From Persicobacter sp. CCB-QB2 (GTDB lineage Bacteria; Bacteroidota; Bacteroidia; Cytophagales; Cyclobacteriaceae): DNA of 64,000 nucleotides. Under the pieces are notes generated by a model that saw only the letters and a list, made by a program, of their open reading frames with translations, was not told the origin of the DNA and searched no databases. Shown here piece after piece: positions 39,672 to 48,559 of the stretch. The stretch's first letter is position 1; every line of letters begins with the position of its first letter. The translations under genes and the position numbers were made by a program. The DNA is taken from NCBI RefSeq assembly GCF_001274635.1, contig NZ_LBGV01000001.1, forward strand, positions 1,984,001 through 2,048,000, in the 5' to 3' direction.

Positions 39672-41571
39672 TTAAGGATTTTTGCTGATATAAATTTTTC
39701 CCTCTAGGTATTGTCCGTTTACTTGTCCATTGACAATATATAGACCATCAGGAACCACGGGCTGGCGAAAGAAATGATCGGAAGAATGCCAGGCTTTCAC
39801 CAGCCGGCCATCCTCATCATACAATTGCCAATATTTTTCTCCTGCACCCAGCGGGTCAGTGATTTTTGGAATACTATTTAATGGTGTTGGCGCTTCAGGC
39901 AATTCAGGTCGCGCCGGGTCATCAGCTTCCGATAGGCTGCCCAAGGGATAAAGCTCCCCATAGCGCATGCTCGCCTTCATTTTTGCAAAGGAAATAATCT
40001 GACGGTTACTATTGGCATCCGGTAGATAGCCACCGTCCACGGCTTCTACGACCCATAAAGATTGTACTCCTTCAGGTACCTCTAATACTAGTTGATCATC
40101 CACTATTGTGGTCTTTATAAAAGCCCGGGCATCGAGTGAGATGACACGAGACAAGGAGTGGGTCCATAAGCCATATTGATAGGTCGCCATTTCATTCTCG
40201 GCAAAATCTCCTTCCTCTAGAAAAGCATCCATCAACATCACGCCGGGTAATAAGCCTAGTCCCTGCTCAAATTTCAGGTTTCCTCTATAAGCATGGTCAT
40301 CGCGACTGCGGAGGTTATTACAAAAAACATCCCCAACAAATTTGACACTCGCCCCACCAGCCAGGATCGCCACTGAAGAAGTTTTTAACAGCGCCTGTAA
40401 ATACGGACCATAATTTTCATCCTCCAACAATGCGGCTACCGCGGCATAATCATCCGTGGCTAAAACAATTTTGGTAATTTCAGGCAGCCACTGTCTGGTA
40501 CCTTCCGGCCATTCATGATCAAGGACATGAACCGCTTCTTTTAAACTACCTTCTGAAAAGAAATTATTTTGAGCAATAACTAACGTTTTACCTTCAATAT
40601 TATTTAAAAATACTATAGATTTTTGCTTAACATTGGCATCATCCAAATCTCCAACCAAGGCCATCTCTCTATTGATAAAAGACTGATCAACTGACACATA
40701 AACTTTTTCGAATTGCGTCATAACCTCCTTAGTTTTTAAATCAAACTTTTGATTTTGCACTAACGAAACTATATCAAAACTTGCTGCCTTTAGGGGACTA
40801 TTTGCTTCTGCCGACAATGCCCCGGAAATGCCAGCAAAGGTCACGGCTCCGGTACCACTGACGGTCGCCACCCCTGTGGCATCTACCATCAGGGCAGTAC
40901 GATCATCAACCCCCACCCCCACAACTCCACTCCCTTGCGCAACTGCATATACCCTAGAATGGACAGCATCCGAGGTAATCGTCCACGCTCGGCAAAATGT
41001 GTATCAGTAATAAATCCCGGTAGACAGGGCAATAGCTCCTTTTGAAAACGAAAATAACGCGCATCCAGGTTTTCCATGCCATCTACAGGTAGCAAACTTC
41101 CATTTTCAGCAGTGAAATCCCATTCGCCAAGAATGGCCATTCCTGCAGAGGTTCCCCAATAGCTGCCCCCTGTTCAAAGCGAATACGAAGCCAATCGGCA
41201 AAGCGGGAAGCCTGATAATATCGATAATACTTCCATTGATCCCCTCCTTTAAAAAAGAAGGCATCAAAGGAGGATAGCTGCTCAATAAGGGAGGCCTCAT
41301 TGGCATTTGAGGCATCAATTTGAAAATGCCGGGCTTCCGCAGCGCCTAATGACACAAAATACTGCGACAGCCAGGAATCCTCTTCCGGGGCATAGCTAAT
41401 AATCGCCACCTTCTTATTTTCTGCTTGCTGCACGAACCATTGATAAGGCGCATCGCTCCAGCCCCCATGCTGCTCACTTCCTCCACCCACCAACAACAAG
41501 GCACCCTGAGCATTAGCACTAGAAATCGAAAATAAAAAGATCAGCCCCCACCAAAAAGGAAGGAGTTTCAT
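39672..41571 (-). CDS. secreted S51 peptidase, cyanophycinase type, with T9SS-like C-terminus (two frameshifts)
   Basis: About 633 residues across two lost bases (near 41154-41157 and 40932-40934, both C runs); restoring them yields IGGTSAGMAIL (nucleophile Ser) and GVVGVGVDDRTAL, both S51 signatures. Other marks: signal peptide (~1-20), ALLLVGGG, FFKGGDQW, TDTHFAERGRLPRM. A long C-terminal extension with no recognised domain ends in a sorting-domain-like segment (DGLYIVNGQVNGQ, GKIYISKN), as in type IX secretion cargo. So this is probably an extracellular cyanophycinase (CphE-like). First gene of the operon. Confidence 0.82.
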
Positions 41572-41601
41572 AAGTAGTAATAAAGGTTATAATAAATAAG
41601 A

Positions 41602-41632
41602 CAAACTATTCCTGAATCCGGGCGGATTCAAA
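41602..41632 (-). promoter_or_regulatory. candidate promoter of the cyanophycin-type operon with embedded palindrome
   Basis: Minus strand: TTTG (41632-41629), 20-bp spacer, TAGTTTG (41608-41602), close to the Bacteroidota promoter form. A perfect 18-bp palindrome TGAATCCG-CC-CGGATTCA (41630-41613) fills the spacer, an ideal operator position. The implied leader is ~25 nt. Confidence 0.45.
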
Positions 41633-41650
41633 TAAGAGGCGACTAATTGT

Positions 41651-41693
41651 CGAAAATAGGTTGCAAGCCCTGAAGAGAAAGCGACTTACAAAG
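41651..41693 (-). promoter_or_regulatory. sequence block shared with the FadL operon upstream region
   Basis: CGAAAATAG (41651-41659) and CTTACAAAG (41685-41693) recur in the same order at 46850-46858 and 46882-46890, with intervening CAA-CCC-GAAGA matches. It lies upstream of the candidate promoter. Confidence 0.35.
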
Positions 41694-41871
41694 AGGAATA
41701 GTGAATACTTTCATATTTATTTATAATTTCAACTTAACCGAATATAATGAAATTCTCACAAATGAGTCAAGTTTAAGATAAATTTTTAAGCAGTTTTTTG
41801 AAATTTTTAGGGCAAATACAAAAAGCTGCGTATTTTTATTACTAAAATTGAAAAATCCAAACGTCTATTTA

Positions 41872-43257
41872 ATGAATAAATCCTCCAATAATTTTAAAGT
41901 ACCCGATACTTTAGTCATCGTATTTTTTATTCTCCTGTTTTTCATAGGATTTACTCATATAATACCGGCAGGAGAATACCTTCGTACCGAAGTCAATGAA
42001 CGTACGGTATTAGTGGCCAACTCCTATCAGGAAGTAACCGCCAATCCACAGCCGCTGGTCAGCGTATTTACCGCTCCATTAAAAGGCTTTAGTGCTGCCG
42101 CAGAAATTATTGCCTTTATTTTATTCGTCGGGGGAGCTTTCGGGATTATTAACGCCACGGGAGCCATTTCCGCCGGACTGGCACAAGTGGTAAGCATTTG
42201 CCACAAAAAGCCAATTTTTCAATGGATTCTCCTACCGGTAATCATCATTCTTTTTTCCCTGGCCGGGGCCACTTTTGGGATGAGCGAGGAAGTGCTGGTC
42301 TTTATCTTGATTACGCTGCCACTGGCCAAAGCTTTAAAGCTAGATCCTATACTGGGCGTCGCCATTCCTTTTGTGGGTGCCGGTGCAGGCTTTGCCGGAG
42401 CTATCCTCAACCCTTTTACCATCGGCATTGCACAAAGTATAGCAGAAATTCCACTTTTCTCAGGATGGGAATACCGCACTTTGGTATGGCTGATTTTTAC
42501 AGGCATTACCGTTGCCTACTTAATGATTTACGCCTACCGCATCACCAAAAATCCCGACAAAAAACTACTGCATTTTGAAGAAAATGAACAGGAGGATAAA
42601 ACATTGGAAAACCTGACACTTTCCAGAATGATTGTCCTGATCATTTTCGGATTAGGTATCTGCCTTTTAATTTGGGGAGTATCAGTTGAGGGTTGGTATA
42701 TGGTAGAGATTGGAGGGCTTTTCTTAGGAATGGGCATCATCTCGGGTGTCATTGGTCGCTTATCTGCGGCAGACATCAACAAAGCCTTTGTTGGGGGAGC
42801 CAAAGAAATGATGACGGCTGCACTAGTCGTGGCCATGTGTAAAGGAATTTTAGTCATTGCTACGGATGGAAAAATCATCGACACCATATTGTATGCACTT
42901 TCTGATAGTGTGCAGGGCTTGCCGCGTTCGGTTTCGGTAATGGCCATGCTGGCCTTTCAAAGCAGCCTGAACTTCCTACTTCCTTCCGGCTCCGGACAGG
43001 CCGCATTAACGATGCCCATTCTTTCCCCACTAAGTGACTTACTGGACATCTCGCGACAAACCACCGTTTTGGCATTTCAATTCGGAGATGGGCTGACCAA
43101 CCTGATTATCCCTACCAGCGGGGTTACCATGGGTGTTTTATCGATTGCAAAGGTACCTTATCAAATATGGCTTAAATGGATGCTTCCGCTGATGCTGGTG
43201 TTATTCTTTGCCGCAGGCGCCTTACTTTTGATCCCGCTTTACTTTCAGGTATGGTAA
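41872..43257 (+). CDS. YfcC/DcuC-family (PF03606-type) membrane transporter
   Basis: 461 residues from the ATG at 41872 (the frame extends to a TTG at 41848, less likely). About twelve hydrophobic segments; family blocks PAGEYLR (~25-31), FVGAGAGFAGAILNPFTIGIAQ (in two halves near ~178-199) and the C-terminal FLLPSGSGQAALTMP (~375-389) and FGDGLTNLIIPTSG. Family members move C4-dicarboxylates, arginine/ornithine or other amino acids and peptides; the exact substrate is not readable. It is divergent from the cyanophycin-type operon (300-bp gap), so import of aspartate, arginine or dipeptide is a reasonable inference. Strong terminator after it. Confidence 0.88.
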   Translation: MNKSSNNFKVPDTLVIVFFILLFFIGFTHIIPAGEYLRTEVNERTVLVANSYQEVTANPQPLVSVFTAPLKGFSAAAEIIAFILFVGGAFGIINATGAISAGLAQVVSICHKKPIFQWILLPVIIILFSLAGATFGMSEEVLVFILITLPLAKALKLDPILGVAIPFVGAGAGFAGAILNPFTIGIAQSIAEIPLFSGWEYRTLVWLIFTGITVAYLMIYAYRITKNPDKKLLHFEENEQEDKTLENLTLSRMIVLIIFGLGICLLIWGVSVEGWYMVEIGGLFLGMGIISGVIGRLSAADINKAFVGGAKEMMTAALVVAMCKGILVIATDGKIIDTILYALSDSVQGLPRSVSVMAMLAFQSSLNFLLPSGSGQAALTMPILSPLSDLLDISRQTTVLAFQFGDGLTNLIIPTSGVTMGVLSIAKVPYQIWLKWMLPLMLVLFFAAGALLLIPLYFQVW

Positions 43258-43263
43258 AGCCAC

Positions 43264-43297
43264 AAAAAAACCGCTAATCACTTAGCGGTTTTTTTAT
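43264..43297 (+). terminator. rho-independent terminator of transporter gene
   Basis: AAACCGCTAA/TTAGCGGTTT arms with a long T run; starts 7 bp after the stop codon. Confidence 0.9.
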
Positions 43298-43320
43298 TAT
43301 TCTTTAATATTCAACGAAGC

Positions 43321-43537
43321 CTAATGATGGCCGCTTAGATTTAATAAATCAATTCCAGCAACTTGCCCTCAACTCATTTGAGGCCTATTTCCGATGATTC
43401 AATCGCCTCCATTTGGGCAAGCTTACTTACTCCTCCTTTCTCTGCCTGCTTGGAAATAAATCGAAATAGAAAACTATTCCTTCATTTTCTCCAGCTTGCA
43501 ACTCAAGGAGGGTTAAAGCCTGAATCACCCGGCTTAA
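43321..43537 (-). repeat. TTAA-type inverted-repeat element, copy F
   Basis: Diverged left end from 43321 (ctaatgatggccgcttagat), central tttgggcaagcttactta block, right end tgaatcacccggcttaa to 43537; 217 bp. It fills the convergent gap between the transporter terminator and the SGNH lipoprotein stop codon. Confidence 0.72.
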
Positions 43538-43549
43538 CCCCCTTAAGGA

Positions 43550-45220
43550 TTATGGAAATTCAACTCCTCGGTATTGATTCACCAAAACCGGTGAAATGGA
43601 GGCGGCAAAATTATTATTAATCGCGCCTATAATTCCATTAGCAGCAACCGCATATCCCCTGGGTGTCAAATGAATTCCATCGGTTGAAAAGGCTCCCCCG
43701 GTAATATAATCCCCTGTAATCGTCACCCCGTCCACATAATACCCGCCTATCACCTGATCCAATAATGGCTGAATATCATAATAAGCTAAATTGGGGTTGG
43801 CATCTGCAATGGACTTGATGGCAGCATTGAATGCCGTGGTAGCCGTTTTTACACTTTCAATTTCATTGGGATAATTGTCACTTCCGCCATTATCCAACAC
43901 ATATTGGGTGGGGATGGGCGCCAATAATGCACGCGTTCCGACCTCAGCTTCCGCTGCCGGCACCAAAACATTTAAATCTACCTGTCCTCCGGTAGCCAAG
44001 GAAACCTGACCGGCAATACGATCCAGTGTGGCGGCATCTGCACCCGCATTTCGTGCCCCCACATACTGTAAGGTCAGACCTGCCAGGGTGGCATCATCTC
44101 CGGTAATCAAACCTAAAACAATAATGAGTGGCGTAGGTACCGATCCCCCGGCCTCTACTGTAGCAATATCGGTTAACAGGGTCGTTACATTAGTCGAGTT
44201 CAAATACCCCATTCCATTTACCAAAATTTCATTTTGCACTTCCGCAAAAGTCAACAATGCCAAATCTTCGGCTGGTAAAAAAGCACGCACATCATTGGAT
44301 GTGCCGGGGCCTAACTGAATCATAGGCAAATTGATTCCTTCCACGAAATTAGCACCATTAAAGCCGCCTAATAAGTATAATAAATTCGCCTGATCCGCCG
44401 TTGCCTGATCAAAGGTCACCAAAGGCGCGACAGCAGGAGATTCTAAAAGCGGTAATAAGGTCGCATTCACGGTGGTAAAATAAGCGCTGTTCAAAGCATT
44501 CGGCACAGAAATCAGCAATCCCTTCTGATCACCTGCGGTCATCACAGCAGTTAAAGCTGCATATGCACCGGAAAAAATTGACGTAGGCGTAATTTGATCC
44601 ATCCAACCTGTTGAGGGGTCCGATGGACTTCCAACGCCCTCTACTCCACCGGAAGCCGCAAAGCCTAAAATATCATTATTACCCATCCACATAGTGAAAA
44701 AGGTATGATCGGAAGACGCCAGGACATCCTGATAGGATACCGGTGCGGATTCTCCCGGAAACATTCTGGTAAAGAAAGGATTAAAATCAGCATAATTAGG
44801 CACTGCCGCATCTACCACACGAATACCCGGAACGCCCATATTGCCAAAATTTGGGCCATTTGATAAATTTTGCAAGAAAGAGGGATCTGCTTCTTCCACC
44901 TCTAAAACCGGCAATCCACTGGCGTCCAAACCCGCAAACCTCAAATAGCCGGAACCATTTCCCTGAACCTCCGGCTGAGAGAATGCTCCTCCTCCCACTT
45001 CACGCAATTGGTTGGCGATCATTAAGGGGTAAGACTGTTTTTGCACCTCTTCATACAAACCACCATCGGCATATCCGGCCGTCAGAGAATTTCCTACCGC
45101 GACATATTTGGAAAAATCAGCTGTTCCAGCCGAAGGCGAAGGCACATCCTGAATCTCCCGACAGCCTAATAATAAGGCTGCTCCGGCCAATAATTTAATA
45201 TAGTTATTCATTAATTTCAT
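43550..45220 (-). CDS. SGNH/GDSL-family hydrolase lipoprotein
   Basis: 556 residues. Lipobox with Cys20 (LLLGC). Block I: AVGNSLTAGYADGGL with nucleophile Ser45; block III: MWMGNNDILGF (~178-188); block V: STDGIHLT with Asp514 and His517. The large middle insert (~250-450) is Ala/Gly-rich and unassigned. An ester hydrolase on the cell surface; the true substrate is unknown. It lies 18 bp after the FadL-type gene and is co-transcribed with it, which suggests release of a hydrophobic product that the porin then imports. Confidence 0.9.
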   Translation of the reverse strand: MKLMNNYIKLLAGAALLLGCREIQDVPSPSAGTADFSKYVAVGNSLTAGYADGGLYEEVQKQSYPLMIANQLREVGGGAFSQPEVQGNGSGYLRFAGLDASGLPVLEVEEADPSFLQNLSNGPNFGNMGVPGIRVVDAAVPNYADFNPFFTRMFPGESAPVSYQDVLASSDHTFFTMWMGNNDILGFAASGGVEGVGSPSDPSTGWMDQITPTSIFSGAYAALTAVMTAGDQKGLLISVPNALNSAYFTTVNATLLPLLESPAVAPLVTFDQATADQANLLYLLGGFNGANFVEGINLPMIQLGPGTSNDVRAFLPAEDLALLTFAEVQNEILVNGMGYLNSTNVTTLLTDIATVEAGGSVPTPLIIVLGLITGDDATLAGLTLQYVGARNAGADAATLDRIAGQVSLATGGQVDLNVLVPAAEAEVGTRALLAPIPTQYVLDNGGSDNYPNEIESVKTATTAFNAAIKSIADANPNLAYYDIQPLLDQVIGGYYVDGVTITGDYITGGAFSTDGIHLTPRGYAVAANGIIGAINNNFAASISPVLVNQYRGVEFP

Positions 45221-45238
45221 GAGTCAAAATATTAGGCA

Positions 45239-46570
45239 TTAAAACAAATAGGTCACCGTAACACCACCGATCAAAGCGGTAGACTTATATGTTCCCGGCA
45301 TAACTTCCTGTACCGGACCATTCACATCCGTCACATTACCATCGGCATCGAAGCCGGCAATGGTACCTGCATTGGCCGCATCAGCAAAGGACTGTCTTCT
45401 CTCCTGTCCATTTACCCAAAGAAAAGAGGCATCCACCCTTAAATGCTCGGTGGGCATCCAGCCAAAGCCAAAGGTTAGATTGGTGCGATCCGCTCCAGGC
45501 GTTTCCGGCGTCATATAACCATCCTGAACAGGCGTTTGGTCATAGTAAATCCCCGCTCGTAATGCCCAGGCAGGAGTCAATAAATACTCCGCCCCTAATT
45601 TAAATTGTAGCGCATTTTCATAATCACGAGGGGAAGAGGTTCTGAGCTCGCCGTTGATAGGATCTACAAAATCAAAAGTCAGAGACTGGTAAGCCGACCA
45701 ACCCACAATATTACCCTCAAAGCCGATGGTCACTTTTTCATCCGGTGTTACCGTTACCCCCACTGAGGCCACTGAAGGCAAAGGTAAGGTGGCATCAAAC
45801 TGAGTACCTCCCTCCGGGAATAGGCCCGTGACATAAATGGATGCTGGAATATTTTTAAAAGTCACATCGCCTCCTTTCACTGCTGCATCTACTTTCGATC
45901 GATAGCTAAAAGCCAGATTCACCATTTCTGAAGCCTGGAAGTAAAGCCCCACATTATAACCGAAGGCAATATCAGCGGAACCATCCAGCTCAATACCCGC
46001 ATCAGGACCCACCTGAGGAATGCCTCTTTGAAGGTTAACGGAACCCGTGGAAATCACCAATCCGGCCCCTACAGAAAATCTGTCTGAAATACGGTAAGAC
46101 ACCGTGGGTTGAAAAAAGATGGCCTGCAAATCAATGGATTGCAATAACGAATTCCCTTTCCAGGCCGGATCCCACTCCACAGAAGAACCATATGGCGTAT
46201 AAACCCCCAGGCCAAAGGCCCAATTACTATATTCCCCCTCACTATTTTTGGGCTGAAACGCCCCATAAACATGAAATGGCGTACCAAGAGGGGAATCCGT
46301 AGTAGTGGTATAACTGCTTCCGGGAGTTTCTGAATCCCAATAATTGATCTTTGAATTAATGATATTCACCCCAAGGGCAACACCACTTTGGTGCGCCATA
46401 GCTAAGGCGCCGGGATTCCAAAAAATGCTGGAGGGATCAGGTTGCAAGCCCACCCCAAGGTTACCCATCGCCGTGTTGCGGTTACCCTGCAAAAGCACCT
46501 GGTAACCCGCGGCCATAGTTTCCATGCCTATCATTACAAGCATGCCGAGTAGTAATACTCCTTTTTTCAT
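45239..46570 (-). CDS. OmpP1/FadL/TodX family outer-membrane transporter
   Basis: 443 residues. Signal peptide (~1-21, ending TMAAGYQV), then the hatch-type N-terminus with RNTAMGNLGVGLQPDPSSIFWNPG, the family's NPA-like element (FWNPGAL), and a 14-strand-type barrel with terminal aromatic ALIGGVTVTYLF. Family members pass long-chain fatty acids or aromatic compounds. First gene of a two-gene unit with the SGNH lipoprotein. Confidence 0.93.
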   Translation of the reverse strand: MKKGVLLLGMLVMIGMETMAAGYQVLLQGNRNTAMGNLGVGLQPDPSSIFWNPGALAMAHQSGVALGVNIINSKINYWDSETPGSSYTTTTDSPLGTPFHVYGAFQPKNSEGEYSNWAFGLGVYTPYGSSVEWDPAWKGNSLLQSIDLQAIFFQPTVSYRISDRFSVGAGLVISTGSVNLQRGIPQVGPDAGIELDGSADIAFGYNVGLYFQASEMVNLAFSYRSKVDAAVKGGDVTFKNIPASIYVTGLFPEGGTQFDATLPLPSVASVGVTVTPDEKVTIGFEGNIVGWSAYQSLTFDFVDPINGELRTSSPRDYENALQFKLGAEYLLTPAWALRAGIYYDQTPVQDGYMTPETPGADRTNLTFGFGWMPTEHLRVDASFLWVNGQERRQSFADAANAGTIAGFDADGNVTDVNGPVQEVMPGTYKSTALIGGVTVTYLF

Positions 46571-46952
46571 AAGTAGGAAAAAGTTTGTTTTAGGTTAAAT
46601 CAAACGAAGGCATTGTCGATCAGGAAATTTTCACACCCTATCTTACCGAAAAGGAAAGCGAAAAAACTATTAACAACTTCACTATTCATATACCAAAAAA
46701 GGAAACTCATAGTGCGGCAATAGTTTAACTTGAAAGAAACCCGTAGTACAAGGGGTATGTTTCCCATCGCCAATACATTGCGCTTATTATAATTTATGCA
46801 TAATTTTTTTGGGAAAAAATTCAATATTAAAAAAAATATCCTCCTTTTGCGAAAATAGTTTCCAACCCCGAAGATAAAATCCTTACAAAGCGAAATCGCT
46901 CAAAACGGAAACCCAATAACCCATAGTGGTTTTCAAACTTGAAAAAAGACAT
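46571..46952. other. upstream region of FadL operon
   Basis: No supported gene; a 74-codon minus frame at 46600-46824 lacks family features. Contains the block shared with the 41.6-kb promoter region (46850-46890), 280-320 bp upstream of the FadL start. Confidence 0.4.
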
Positions 46953-46984
46953 AAAAAAACTCCTGGATTGGAGGAGTTTTTTTT
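46953..46984 (-). terminator. rho-independent terminator, probably for menC read-through transcript
   Basis: AAAAAACTCCT/GGAGTTTTTT arms around a ggattgga loop. It is the first terminator downstream of menC on the minus strand, ~360 bp past the stop codon, with repeat copy G in between; it could also work on the plus strand. Confidence 0.7.
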
Positions 46985-47052
46985 ATACTGACCGTTTTTA
47001 TAGGATCATGCCCTTAGCCCGGCTTTTGCCTTAATAAGCCGGATTATTCCAG

Positions 47053-47272
47053 CTGAAACCAAATTATGCATGCTTAAATACTCGTTTAGCTGCTAGGCAG
47101 AAAGATGACGGAATTTTTCCAAATTCAAGTTTTTCCAAGAAAACGGATGAAAGAGGAGAAAGAAAGCCTGCCCTGATTTGAGCAATTATTAATCAAATAA
47201 AAAACTTTTTTTGCTTCGAGAATAAAACCTTTGTGTGGACTGATGAATTTGTCTGCGCTATATTCTGTTTAA
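47053..47272 (+). repeat. TTAA-type inverted-repeat element, copy G
   Basis: Left end ctgaaaccaaattatgcatgcttaaat from 47053, centre gaggagaaagaaagcctgcc, right end gcgctatattctgtttaa; ~220 bp. A second left-end-like fragment (ttaataagccggattattcc, from 47031) sits just before it, so this may be a remnant of an earlier copy. Lies between menC and its terminator. Confidence 0.65.
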
Positions 47273-47342
47273 AAACACCCATAGCCCAATGTGGATACGC
47301 GAGTTTTGTCGACAGACCACATTTACCGATGCATAATTTGAC

Positions 47343-48436
47343 TTATTCCAGTCCAATTTCCCAAGGCAACTCATTTTTATAATGGATACTTCCCTTCCTG
47401 ATGGTCAAAGGAGAGCTAAAATTATTGTGATATAACTGCCCGGTCCCTAAACCCTGCGGCATTTTCACCTGTAGGAAAGAAGTCAATTGGGTTATGGCAT
47501 TCAGCCCGATATTCGATTCCAACGCTGAAGTCATCCACCAACCCTGGCTATACTTATTTGCCAAAGAAATCCAATCCAGTGAATCCTGAATCCCCCGACC
47601 AAAGTGGGCTTTAAGATGATAAATTGCGGCAAAATAGTCTTCATTAACAATTCCCGTTCCGAAGCCGCCATCACTCCTATCAGCTCCTCATCTAAGGCGA
47701 TAGGCGTAATTTCCTGCGCACAAAGTCTGGCCATGGCCTCCCATTGCCCTGCTTTTACCGGCTGTTCAATGGAATGAATCTCTAGCCGTTTTAAATCCCG
47801 TAATACCTCAGCCGCTTCATCCTCCGCAAAAGCCCCATTGGCATCTACCCGCAACACCAGCTGATTGGCGGTAAACTGCTTACGCAATCGGTGCAGTAAG
47901 TTCATCTCCCGATCATAATCAATCGCCCCGATTTTCATCTTGATGCAGGAAAAACCGGCTTTCAGTTTTTCTTCCATCTGCCCGGCCATGAAATCCTCTT
48001 CTCCCATCCACACCAGACCGTTAATCGGAATCGATTCGGCTCCGCTAAAAAATGGCGTATCAAATATTTTCCGTATCCCGCCCTGAAATAAATCCCGAAA
48101 GGCAGTCTCCATGGCAAAACGAAAAGCGGGCAAATGATCCGGCACCTGCTCTTTGGCCCATTGACTGATGGCATCCAAACGGTCAGGCACTTCCTGAAGG
48201 CTTTGCCAGCTCTGCAATTTTTTTTCGATTTCTTCCTGAAAAGTCGGCACATCATCTATGCTTAGCCCTTTCAATGGCCCTGCTTCTCCCCAGGCCACCT
48301 TGCCTCCCGACTCCAGTTTGATCAGCCAGGTATCTTTGGTTTTTAAGACTCCACGGGAAGTTCCCGCATCAAATTTAAAAGCCAATTGATAAGGATACAC
48401 CTTAAAGTGGACCGGATGTGAAAGCGCTGTTGACAT
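47343..48436 (-). CDS. menC: o-succinylbenzoate synthase, enolase superfamily (one frameshift)
   Basis: About 364 residues across one lost base in a C run at 47592-47596; with it restored the join reads LVGGIQDSLDWISLANKYS. Superfamily residues: KMKIG (KxK base, ~172-176), DANGAF (~200-205), IEQPV (~229-233), LDEEL (~255-259). The N-terminal GTSRGVLKTKDTW element is typical of Bacteroidota MenC rather than dipeptide epimerases. Dehydrates SHCHC to o-succinylbenzoate in menaquinone synthesis. No other men genes are adjacent. Divergent from the pyrophosphatase gene. Confidence 0.85.
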
Positions 48437-48559
48437 TACGAAATAATATTGCTTTTGGGAAAACTAGAATAATTTGTATTTTTAGTATACGACGCAGCAT
48501 TTGCCGCTCAAAAATAGTCAATAATCTCCGCTCCTCAAGGAACACAATCTACTAAAATT

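Noticed and set aside
46600..46824. 74-codon minus-strand frame in the FadL upstream region
   Set aside because: No start context, no family, low-complexity aromatic content; likely chance.
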